Shown here piece by piece: positions 25,512 through 32,965 of a DNA stretch of 64,000 nucleotides. The notes under the pieces are model-generated. The model had not been told where the DNA came from and made no database searches. It worked only from the letters and a program-made list of their open reading frames with translations. How positions within the stretch are numbered: the stretch's first letter is position 1; the number at the start of each line of letters is the position of its first letter. The translations under genes were made by a program, and so were the position numbers. This DNA comes from Chryseobacterium shigense (GTDB lineage Bacteria > Bacteroidota > Bacteroidia > Flavobacteriales > Weeksellaceae), in contig NZ_JACHLC010000005.1 of NCBI RefSeq assembly GCF_014207845.1, positions 1 to 64,000 of the forward strand, given 5' to 3'.

Positions 25512-25586
25512 CCGCACAGCACAGATATCTGCTTTTGATATAACACTTCATATATATGGAATCTTCCGTGATCTGTGCGTGTGCGG
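25512..25586. repeat. Long-range inverted repeat between two minus-strand genes
   Basis: CCGCACAGCACAGAT (25512-25526) and the complement at 25571-25586 pair over 15 bp with one bulge, enclosing a 44-nt loop. There is no T run on either side, so it is not a standard terminator. It may stabilise the 3' end of the dioxygenase mRNA or be a processing site. Confidence 0.5.
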
Positions 25587-25607
25587 AATGATAATAATTA
25601 ATGGTTC

Positions 25608-26339
25608 TCAGGCTGAAACCTTTATGGTATGGGTCAGGGCGAAACCTCCGCTTACACTTCCCGAAATACTGGACATTTCGTTGGAGGTTCCGTCACTGAA
25701 CACGTTATCATTCGCATTATAGGTATATCCGGTCAGGCTTTTGTAGCCTGCGCTTTCTGCTACCAGGGCTACTGCGCTGCCACTTCCCTCAGGAAAAGCA
25801 ATTTGGGTAACCAGAAGTGACTGTCCGGAAGCACTGTAAATATGTACATGGATATGAGTGGCTCTTCCATTGTACCAACCCGGAAAAATAGAAGTGAAAT
25901 TCACCTGCCCGTTGGAATCTGTGGTTTGTCTTCCTCTTAAAAAGTGTACAGACGTATAATTGGTCGTTTGCATTCCCGTTCCACCATATTCGGAATAGTT
26001 GCCCTCCTTGTCACAATGCCAGATGTCAACCAATACTCCCTGAAGATTGGCACAGGCCGCGTTAACATTTTGAATGGTAAGGGTAATGGTAAAAGGAACA
26101 CCGGTTCTATCGCTTACAATATTACTCTGTACAAGACTTGAAGGTGTTTTGGTAGGAAAAGGTCCCTCGGTTTCAGAATTGGTTACAGAGCAACCTGTAG
26201 AAGAACCTGAAGAATCCGTGGTGGATGAGGTAATCACATCATCATCACTTGAACAATGGATTAAAATAGGTGCTGCAACTGCCGTTACTCCTGCTAAACC
26301 CAGGCTTTTCAAAAAGTCTTTTCTGTTGATTGTTTTCAT
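25608..26339 (-). CDS. Exported intradiol ring-cleavage dioxygenase
   Basis: A 243-residue protein of the intradiol (catechol/protocatechuate) dioxygenase fold. The N-terminus has a twin-residue-like NRKDFLKSLGLAG and a lipobox-like APILIHC, then a Ser/Asp-rich linker, so it is probably an exported lipoprotein. The catalytic domain starts at TEGPFP. Iron ligands expected from the family are present: Tyr in NYSEYGG, Tyr in GWYNGRATHIHVHIY and the two histidines of the same segment. Exported relatives exist in many bacteria but their substrates are mostly unknown. The LytS/LytTR pair lies upstream on the same strand. Confidence 0.85.
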   Translation of the reverse strand: MKTINRKDFLKSLGLAGVTAVAAPILIHCSSDDDVITSSTTDSSGSSTGCSVTNSETEGPFPTKTPSSLVQSNIVSDRTGVPFTITLTIQNVNAACANLQGVLVDIWHCDKEGNYSEYGGTGMQTTNYTSVHFLRGRQTTDSNGQVNFTSIFPGWYNGRATHIHVHIYSASGQSLLVTQIAFPEGSGSAVALVAESAGYKSLTGYTYNANDNVFSDGTSNEMSSISGSVSGGFALTHTIKVSA

Positions 26340-26536
26340 AATACGTGCTTTTAGGGTTAATAATCAGAAGACAATAGATATAAATCTTTAATTTCTTAAT
26401 CCAAATGTATTTTGAAAATAAACGTCACTGAAATTTATGAGGTAAACGGGTGAAATGTGTCGGTTAATGCCCTGTTTTTAAGAAACGTTAAGAATATTTC
26501 TAACGGAAAATGAAGGGCTGAGCCTGGGAGAAAGAG

Positions 26537-27211
26537 TCATTTATTGACGATAGCCATCACCATATCCTTATAAGTATCACCGATGGGAATAACAAAATCA
26601 CCGATATGAATATTACGGTTCACAACGGTTTTTATACTGCTGACAGGTACAATATAGGAACGGTGGACCCTGATGAAATCCTTCTCGGAAAGTTTCTCCA
26701 TAATATTTTTCATTGAAGAGCGGGCTGTGATTTTGGGAAGATCTTTCAAATGAATCTGGATATAGTCATCCAGACCTTCAATCAGAACAATATCATTGAA
26801 ATTGATTTTGTGGAGTTTGTAATCCGCACGGATAGAAAGATAGGCTACATCATCAGTTGCTGCGTTTACTTTTACTTTTTCAACAGCCGTTTTAAATCTT
26901 TCAAAAGAAAAAGGTTTCAACAGATAATCTACAGCATTAATGCTGAAGGCATCTACGGCATATTCTGAATAGGCGGTTGTAAAAATAACTTTGGTATGCT
27001 GGGAAATGTTTTTATAAAAGTCCATTCCGTTTTTTGCCGGCATTTCAATATCCAGAAAGATGAGGTCAACAGGGAACTTATTAAGGTACTTTTGGGCATC
27101 ACTCTGTATATTGAAGATCTTTTCCAGAGAAAGATTTTCAATTTTTTCTGCATAATTCTCGATGATCTTCAGGGCAAGAATTTCGTCGTCCAAAGCAATG
27201 GCTCTTATCAT
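26537..27211 (-). CDS. LytTR-type response regulator
   Basis: A 224-residue response regulator: a receiver domain (residues 1-115) with the acidic pair in ALDDEILALK and the phospho-acceptor D54 in FLDIEMPAKNGMDF, and a LytTR DNA-binding domain (about 125-224) with FIRVHRSYIV and the final IPIGDTYKD block. It starts 2 bp after the sensor kinase stop codon, forming a two-component pair. LytTR domains bind direct repeats upstream of targets; possible targets include the neighbouring exported dioxygenase, but no repeat was identified. Confidence 0.93.
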   Translation of the reverse strand: MIRAIALDDEILALKIIENYAEKIENLSLEKIFNIQSDAQKYLNKFPVDLIFLDIEMPAKNGMDFYKNISQHTKVIFTTAYSEYAVDAFSINAVDYLLKPFSFERFKTAVEKVKVNAATDDVAYLSIRADYKLHKINFNDIVLIEGLDDYIQIHLKDLPKITARSSMKNIMEKLSEKDFIRVHRSYIVPVSSIKTVVNRNIHIGDFVIPIGDTYKDMVMAIVNK

Positions 27212-27213
27212 AT

Positions 27214-28344
27214 TCAGCTTAAATCAATTTTTAAATTAACATCAAAACTTTTCCCGTCATTACGGATATCCAGGCTATGTTTTTCAGGATATACCTGTTT
27301 AAGATGCTCAACCGTATTCTTCATTCCAATCTTCAAGCTGTTGTCTCCGGCAGTATTCCGGCTGACAATATGATTAAAGATATGAAAATCTAAAGTCTTT
27401 TCCTTTACTGTAATTTTAATAGATATTTTCGAATTTTCTTCTGCATTAAAACCATATTTAAAGGCATTTTCAATAAAATTAACCAAAATAAAAGGAGCAA
27501 TCTGAAGATTTTCCGTATTTCCTTCTTCCGCATAAGTAAAATCAAGACTGTTGTCTGTTCTGATCAACTGCAGGGCTATATAATCTTTTAAATATTCTAT
27601 TTCCCTGTTCAGCTCAACGAAATCTTTACTGCTTTCCTGAACTACATACCGCATCACATTGGAAAGCTTTAAAATCCCATTCGGGGTATCATCTGATTTC
27701 ATCAGCGCCAATGAATACACAGAATTGAGAATATTGAATAAAAAATGAGGCTGAAGCTGATATTTTAAATTTAATAATTCAGCCCTGGCTTTTGACCTTT
27801 CCAGTTCTTTTTTCTCCATATTCCGGTAAATGAAAAGCGAAGACAAAAAAGAAAACAAAAAGGGAAGTGCCGAGGCAAATATCATCTGGTAATAGGAACC
27901 GTCATTTCGGGGAACCGGATTTCTATTTGGAGGCATATCACCTCTCGGAGAAGGCATATTGCTATCCGGCAAAGCTCCCATTTCAGGAGGCCCCATTCTC
28001 ATTGAAGAAGGTTCTGAAATAAAAATATTCTGGGAAGTTAAATAATAAGGAAGGAAAACCATAATTCCAAAACTCAGTATGATGCAGAAAGCAAAGATTC
28101 CATATTTTTTTCTGCCATACAATTTCGGAAGAAAAATATTGAGATTGATATAAAAGAAAATAATGACCAGAACAAAACGGATAAATTCCCGCTGAAAGGG
28201 CGAAACCCTGAAAACAGAAAGCGTCCCGTCAAAATCCGGTGAAGAAACTACAGGAATAGTAAGCAACAAAGGAATAAGAATGATATGTGGCCAGAGTTTT
28301 TTCAAATGAGAAATATTTTGCTGTTCAAATGTAATTAAAAGCAA
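27214..28344 (-). CDS. LytS-family sensor histidine kinase
   Basis: A 376-residue membrane sensor kinase. Four membrane segments are visible: near residues 18-35, 50-70, 80-103 and 152-172. Between the third and fourth lies an extracytoplasmic loop rich in Pro, Met, Asn and Arg (about 105-150). The His_kinase domain has the phospho-accepting histidine at about H200 in LQPHFLFNILNS, and the ATPase part has VNFIENAFKYGF. It is translated just before the LytTR regulator. The ligand is unknown; the small loop suggests sensing in the membrane or of a small or cationic molecule. Confidence 0.92.
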   Translation of the reverse strand: MLLITFEQQNISHLKKLWPHIILIPLLLTIPVVSSPDFDGTLSVFRVSPFQREFIRFVLVIIFFYINLNIFLPKLYGRKKYGIFAFCIILSFGIMVFLPYYLTSQNIFISEPSSMRMGPPEMGALPDSNMPSPRGDMPPNRNPVPRNDGSYYQMIFASALPFLFSFLSSLFIYRNMEKKELERSKARAELLNLKYQLQPHFLFNILNSVYSLALMKSDDTPNGILKLSNVMRYVVQESSKDFVELNREIEYLKDYIALQLIRTDNSLDFTYAEEGNTENLQIAPFILVNFIENAFKYGFNAEENSKISIKITVKEKTLDFHIFNHIVSRNTAGDNSLKIGMKNTVEHLKQVYPEKHSLDIRNDGKSFDVNLKIDLS

Positions 28345-28467
28345 ACAAATAATCTTTTAAAATAATGCCAATTGAATGTGCTGTTTTCCGGTAAAGAACT
28401 AATTGTAGCTGAAAAAGGAAATTTTCATATCAACTTATAATATTCTAATTTTACAAAAAAAATAACA

Positions 28468-28719
28468 ATGCAGGAACCGTCCAAAGATCCATTACACGGT
28501 AAAAGACTCGATGCTATTCTTGAAGAGCTGGTAGAATACTATGAAGGTTTTGAGAAGCTCGGGGAGCAGATTAATATAAAGTGTTTTACAGATAACCCAA
28601 GCATCAGTTCCTCCCTGAAATTTCTGCGAAAAACCCCGTGGGCAAGAACAAAAGTGGAAAGCCTGTATCTGTTTGTTCTGAGACAGAAAAAACGGGACGA
28701 AAAAAAGCCTGGAAAGTAG
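28468..28719 (+). CDS. VF530-family DNA-binding protein
   Basis: An 83-residue protein matching the VF530 (DUF2132) family over its whole length: DPLHGKRLDAILEELVEYY, then NIKCFTDNPSISSSLKFLRKTPWAR. Relatives are small helical DNA-binding proteins (structure known for a Vibrio member) with no clear cellular role. The size is normal. It begins a two-gene + strand stretch; the FKBP gene downstream has its own promoter. Confidence 0.88.
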   Translation: MQEPSKDPLHGKRLDAILEELVEYYEGFEKLGEQINIKCFTDNPSISSSLKFLRKTPWARTKVESLYLFVLRQKKRDEKKPGK

Positions 28720-28771
28720 GATATTGCTTTAAGATTATTCTTTTTGAACTTTCTTAAACAATCAAAAAGAG

Positions 28772-28779
28772 TATATTTG
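28772..28779 (+). promoter_or_regulatory. -7 element of the FKBP isomerase gene
   Basis: TATATTTG, an exact TAnnTTTG match, 41 bp before the ATG at 28821. Confidence 0.55.
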
Positions 28780-28820
28780 TGCTGTTAATCGTGAAGAAAA
28801 TCACGAAAAAAATAAAAAAT

Positions 28821-29321
28821 ATGACAATTGAAAACAACCATGTTGTAGCTGTAAAGTACATACTGCATACCATCGAAGAAGATGGAAGTAAAGTTCTTGT
28901 AGAAGAAACAACAGCAGAAAATCCACTTACATTTTTGTATGGTGTGGGAATGATGATTCCAAAATTTGAACAAAATATCCTTGGTTTGAAAGCAGGTGAT
29001 AAAGCAGCTTTTGTAATTCAGCCTGAAGAAGCTTATGGTGAAAAACAGCCTGATGCCATTGCTCAATTACCAATTGATATGTTCAAAGAATCCGGAACTC
29101 CGCCTATTGGAGCCATTTTGCCTTTGTCTGATAATCAGGGGAATAATTTCCAGGCATTTGTAATAGAGGTAACGGCAGAAGCTGTAATCGTAGACCTTAA
29201 CCATCCAATGGCTGGAAAAGTTTTGGATTTCCAGGTGGAAATTTTAAATACACGTCCGGCAACGGAAGAGGAATTATCCCATGGCCATGCTCATGGAATT
29301 GATGGAACAGATGCTCACTAA
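28821..29321 (+). CDS. FKBP-type peptidyl-prolyl isomerase (SlyD-like)
   Basis: A 166-residue cytoplasmic isomerase. The ATG at 28821 (MTIENNHVVAVKYIL) is preferred over an in-frame TTG-type start at 28779 that falls in the promoter. The FKBP domain is split by an insert-in-flap as in SlyD: FLYGVGMMIPKFEQNILGLKAGD, then an IF domain (about 65-120) and LNHPMAGKVLDFQVEIL. The C-terminus is His-rich (HGHAHGIDGTDAH), consistent with metal binding as in SlyD, though shorter. It assists folding and perhaps nickel handling. A terminator follows. Confidence 0.92.
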   Translation: MTIENNHVVAVKYILHTIEEDGSKVLVEETTAENPLTFLYGVGMMIPKFEQNILGLKAGDKAAFVIQPEEAYGEKQPDAIAQLPIDMFKESGTPPIGAILPLSDNQGNNFQAFVIEVTAEAVIVDLNHPMAGKVLDFQVEILNTRPATEEELSHGHAHGIDGTDAH

Positions 29322-29326
29322 AATAT

Positions 29327-29354
29327 AAATGTCCGATTTTCTCGGACATTTTTT
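29327..29354. terminator. Bidirectional terminator
   Basis: AAATGTCCGA (29327-29336) pairs with TCGGACATTT (29342-29351), loop of 5 nt, T run after it. It lies between the convergent FKBP and YchJ genes. Confidence 0.85.
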
Positions 29355-29356
29355 AT

Positions 29357-29734
29357 TTATTCCAAAAATTCCCCGCTTACATAAAACCAGCGGTTTTGAA
29401 TCATTTTGAATTTTGATAATTCATGATGAATGTGTTGATGACCTTCCTCATCAGTATAGAAGGCTTTAAATTCAATCTTGCTCACAGAAGGCTTATCTAT
29501 AATTTCCAGTTTTGTCCACCTATTAATTTCACCCCATTCCTGAAGATCTTTTCTATTATGAAACTGTCTTTTAGCCGGAGATGTGGTTTCCATTAAATAC
29601 TCTCCATTCGGAATCGCAAATGCAGAAAACCGGGAACGCATTAAAGCTTCAGCGGAAGGAGCATGTTTTTCTCCGGTGTGGTAAGGCTTGCAGCATTCTT
29701 CATAAGATTTTCCCGAACAGCATGGACAGTTCAT
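29357..29734 (-). CDS. ychJ: YchJ-family SEC-C motif protein
   Basis: A 125-residue protein of the YchJ family. The N-terminal zinc-binding SEC-C motif reads CPCCSGKSYEECCKPYH, followed by the YchJ core AEALMRSRFSAFAI with GEYLMETTSP. Family members have a small alpha/beta NTF2-like domain and unknown function. The length is typical of the Bacteroidota form, which lacks the second SEC-C motif of longer homologues. It lies downstream of the M3 peptidase gene on the same strand, with a repeat element and terminator between. Confidence 0.9.
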   Translation of the reverse strand: MNCPCCSGKSYEECCKPYHTGEKHAPSAEALMRSRFSAFAIPNGEYLMETTSPAKRQFHNRKDLQEWGEINRWTKLEIIDKPSVSKIEFKAFYTDEEGHQHIHHELSKFKMIQNRWFYVSGEFLE

Positions 29735-29837
29735 ATTTTAAATTTTTATTGAACACAAAAATAAAGATTTTTATCCATGAAATCTTAGTCCGACACATAA
29801 AAGGCTATGTTAGAACTTCTACGTTTTTATTTAATAG

Positions 29838-29904
29838 AAATGGGCTTTAGCCCATTTGATCAAACAAAACCATTTCATCGGCTTTAGCCAAAACTTATAA
29901 AAAA
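29838..29904. repeat. GGCTTTAGCC paired hairpin element, copy 1
   Basis: AAATGGGC-TTTA-GCCCATTT (29838-29857) followed after 22 nt by GGCTTTAGCC (29880-29889) and then AAAACTTATAAAAAA. The same order and nearly the same sequence occurs at 54014-54080. It lies between the M3 peptidase stop and ychJ. Confidence 0.75.
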
Positions 29905-29926
29905 GAAGCACCCTTTCGAATGCTTC
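29899..29926 (-). terminator. Terminator of the M3 peptidase gene
   Basis: GAAGCA (29905-29910) pairs with TGCTTC (29921-29926); on the minus strand six T follow. It is 10 bp past the stop codon and touches the repeat element. Confidence 0.75.
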
Positions 29927-29935
29927 CTGTAAAAT

Positions 29936-32077
29936 TTATTTTATAAAACCTCTGTTTCTCAATAAAGGCTTGATATCCGGATCATGTCCTGTAAAATCTC
30001 TGAATGCCTGATTAAGATCTACGGAATTTCCTACAGAAAGAATATATTTTCTGAAACGGTCTCCATTTTCTCTTGTAAGCCCTCCATTATTTTTGATCCA
30101 CTCCCATGCATCATTGTCAAGGGTTTCAGACCATAAATAAGCATAATACCCTGCAGAATATCCTCCGCCCCAGATGTGGGCAAAATAAGGGGTGTGGTAT
30201 CTTGGCGGTACTGTTGCTAAAGTAAATCCATGATTGGATAATGATTGTTTTTCGAAGTCCAGGACAGGGATCAGCTGGCTTTCATTCGTCACTGTATGCC
30301 AGTCCATATCGAGAGCGGCGGCAGAAACAAGTTCTGTAGTCATATATCCCTGATTGAAAGTAGCTGCTTTTTTAATTTTTTCCACTAAAGTTTGAGGGAT
30401 AGGCTGCTTTGTTTCATAGTGGATGGCATAATTTTTCAGAACCACAGGATCTAATGCCCAGTGTTCATTGATTTGAGAAGGGAATTCTACAAAGTCTCTC
30501 GGAACGCTTGTTCCTGAAAGTGAAGGATACTTTTGGCTTGCAAACATTCCGTGGATAGAATGCCCGAATTCATGGAACATGGTAGAAACATCATCATAAC
30601 TGATCAGAGAAGGTTTTCCCGGAGCCGGTTTCTGGTAATTATAGCAGTTTACGATTACCGGTTTTGTTCCTAAAAGATAAGACTGCTCTACAAAGTTGCT
30701 CATCCATGCACCCCCGTTTTTAGAATCTCTTGTGTAGAAATCCAGATAATAAATGGCAATAGATTTTCCGTCGTGGTCAAAAACCTCGTAAGTTACCACG
30801 TCAGGGTGATAAACCGGAAGATCAGTTCTCTTTTTGAAAGTGAGCCCATAGAATTTTTCAGCGGCATAGAAAACTCCTTTTTCCAGAACAGTAGTCACCT
30901 CAAAATATGGTTTGATCTGGTTTTCATCAAGGTCATATTTGGCTTTTCTTACCTGTTCTGCATAGAAGTTCCAGTCCCACGGTTCTACCTTGAAGCCTCC
31001 TTTCTGCTGGTCGATGAGGTCCTGGATATCTTTGGCTTCACGTCTTGCCGTTTCTACAGCAGGAGTGGCAATCTGGTTCATTAATTTGGTTGCTGCTTCA
31101 GGCGTTTTAGCCATCTGGTCCTGAAGTTTCCATTCGGCAAAGCTTTTCTTGCCAAGAATCTGAGCTTTTTTAAGTCTTAATTTGGCTAATTTTTCAATCG
31201 TTTCACGGGTATCGTTTCCATCACCTTTTTCAGCTCTCAGCCATGATGCTTTGAACAGTTTTTCTCTTGTTGCCCTGTTCTTCAAATTCTGAAGAAGAGG
31301 TTGCTGAGTTGTATTTTGAAGGGCGAGAAGATATTTTCCCGGTTGTCCTGCGGTTTTAGCATCAGTTGCTGCAGCTTCGATTTCATCGGCGGAAAGTCCG
31401 TCCAGTTCCTTTGCATCAGAGAAAAATACACCTCCCTGTTTTCTCGCTTCAAGCAATTTGTTGGCATACTGTGTAGAAAGTGAGGCAAGTTCCTGGTTGA
31501 TCTGCTTAAGTTTTTCTTTGTCTGCAGCAGAAAGATTAGCCCCTGCAATTTCAAAATTCTGTTTGTAATATTGTACAAGTTTTTTACTTTCAGCATCTAA
31601 ACCGTCTTCTTTGATGGCCTTGATTCTTTTGTATAAATTTTCATTCAGGTACATTTTATCAGAATGTGCTGCGAAAACAGGAGCATATTCCTCATCCAAA
31701 GCCTGAAGGGTAGGATTTGTATTTGCACTTGTAAGATTGGAAAATACAATAGTGGCTCTTTTTAGAACTTCGCCGCTTTTTTCCAAAGCAACAATTGTGT
31801 TTTCAAAAGTAGGAGCTTCCGGATTGTTGGCGATTTTTAAAATCTCAGCATCGTGCTGTTTAAGTCCGAAATCGAAAGCAGGTTTGAAATGTTCATTTTT
31901 AATTTTATCAAATTCCGGAGCCTCATACTGAAGCTTGCTTTTCTTCATAAAAGGGTTCGAAGATAAGGATGGATCGGTAACAGGAGCCTCCTGTTGAATA
32001 TCGGTTTTCTTCATTGTAGTACAAGATTGGTTAAGTGCCAGCGCAGAAATTAACAATACCGATGAAATATTTTTCAT
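29936..32077 (-). CDS. dcp: M3 family peptidyl-dipeptidase (Dcp-like), lipoprotein
   Basis: A 713-residue zinc metallopeptidase, full length for the thimet-oligopeptidase family. The zinc motif HEFGH is at about residues 501-505 (MFHEFGHSIHGMF), with the downstream glutamate ligand in FVEFPSQINEHW. The C-terminal PPRYHTPYFAHIWGGGYSAGYYAY block is typical of the Dcp group, which releases C-terminal dipeptides. The N-terminus (LLISALALNQSC) is a lipoprotein signal, so it acts in the periplasm on peptides, complementing the S9 peptidase found at 19.6 kb. It is read alone; ychJ downstream is separated by a terminator. Confidence 0.93.
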   Translation of the reverse strand: MKNISSVLLISALALNQSCTTMKKTDIQQEAPVTDPSLSSNPFMKKSKLQYEAPEFDKIKNEHFKPAFDFGLKQHDAEILKIANNPEAPTFENTIVALEKSGEVLKRATIVFSNLTSANTNPTLQALDEEYAPVFAAHSDKMYLNENLYKRIKAIKEDGLDAESKKLVQYYKQNFEIAGANLSAADKEKLKQINQELASLSTQYANKLLEARKQGGVFFSDAKELDGLSADEIEAAATDAKTAGQPGKYLLALQNTTQQPLLQNLKNRATREKLFKASWLRAEKGDGNDTRETIEKLAKLRLKKAQILGKKSFAEWKLQDQMAKTPEAATKLMNQIATPAVETARREAKDIQDLIDQQKGGFKVEPWDWNFYAEQVRKAKYDLDENQIKPYFEVTTVLEKGVFYAAEKFYGLTFKKRTDLPVYHPDVVTYEVFDHDGKSIAIYYLDFYTRDSKNGGAWMSNFVEQSYLLGTKPVIVNCYNYQKPAPGKPSLISYDDVSTMFHEFGHSIHGMFASQKYPSLSGTSVPRDFVEFPSQINEHWALDPVVLKNYAIHYETKQPIPQTLVEKIKKAATFNQGYMTTELVSAAALDMDWHTVTNESQLIPVLDFEKQSLSNHGFTLATVPPRYHTPYFAHIWGGGYSAGYYAYLWSETLDNDAWEWIKNNGGLTRENGDRFRKYILSVGNSVDLNQAFRDFTGHDPDIKPLLRNRGFIK

Positions 32078-32136
32078 AAATTAGTTGTTATTAAAGTATA
32101 AAGATAATTAAAACTTAATTTATAAAAGCAGTAAAC

Positions 32137-32964
32137 ATGAAATCAACAACCCTTTTTATATTTTCAGCCTTCGCACTGATAACCTCATGCAATGAAAATC
32201 ATAATAGAAGAAACAACGAGAATAATAACAGTCATAGCGACTGGGCAGATAAAGTAATTGACAAAGAAAGCGGCCCGGTAAAAGAGAAAACCTTTAATGG
32301 AGATTTTGATGAAATTGAAGTTTCCCAGGCTATAAGTGCTGAAATAATTAAATCTGAAACTGAAAAAGTGGTCATTTCTGCACCGGAAAACATTATCAAT
32401 GAAATTCTTGTGGACAATAGCGGAGGAAAACTTCATATCCATTATAAAAGTGGGATCAGGGTTATGAATAATCATCATGTGAAGGCCCGGATCTATACCA
32501 AAGATTTCACAAAACTTATTGCCAATTCTGCGGCGAGCATCAGTATCAAAGATAAATTTACACAGGATAAGATGGGTATTGAAATATCGAGTGCTTCAAG
32601 TGTTTCCGGGGATCTGGAAGCGAACGATTTTGATATTTCGGCGGACAGCAGCAGCAGTTTCAGCGGAAAAGTATGGGCCGTAGATCTTGATGTTGATGCT
32701 TCTTCTGCAGCCAGTATTGATATTTCCGGAAAAACGAAGAATGCAGACATCACTTCTTCATCTGCTGCCAGTATTTCTGCAAAAGAAGTTGTTGCAGATA
32801 ACGTAAAGGCTGAAGCTTCCAGTGGTGCAAGTGTTCAGATCAGTGCTGCATGGTCAGTTAATGCAGAAGCTTCGTCCGGAGGAAGTGTAGATATTTCTAA
32901 AAGAGGAGAGCTTAAAAATGTAACCAAGCAGGAAAGCAGCGGTGGAAGTGTAAGTATTCAATAA
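32137..32964 (+). CDS. DUF2807 (GIN domain) lipoprotein
   Basis: A 275-residue lipoprotein: signal ending in FALITSC, then an Asn-rich linker and a DUF2807 domain from about residue 52 (FNGDFDEIEVSQAISAEI). The C-terminal half has regular Ser/Ala-rich turns (SSAASI, SSSSFS, SSGASV, SSGGSV), as expected for a right-handed beta-helix with stacked serines. The function of these proteins is not established; they are common in the envelope of Bacteroidota. It is divergent from the M3 peptidase gene (59 bp) and its stop is 1 bp from the stop of the convergent antiporter gene. Confidence 0.88.
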   Translation: MKSTTLFIFSAFALITSCNENHNRRNNENNNSHSDWADKVIDKESGPVKEKTFNGDFDEIEVSQAISAEIIKSETEKVVISAPENIINEILVDNSGGKLHIHYKSGIRVMNNHHVKARIYTKDFTKLIANSAASISIKDKFTQDKMGIEISSASSVSGDLEANDFDISADSSSSFSGKVWAVDLDVDASSAASIDISGKTKNADITSSSAASISAKEVVADNVKAEASSGASVQISAAWSVNAEASSGGSVDISKRGELKNVTKQESSGGSVSIQ

Positions 32965-32965
32965 A

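Noticed and set aside
32600..32960. Repetitive Ser/Ala-rich coding DNA considered as a DNA repeat
   Set aside because: The periodicity follows the protein's beta-helix turns and not an exact DNA unit.
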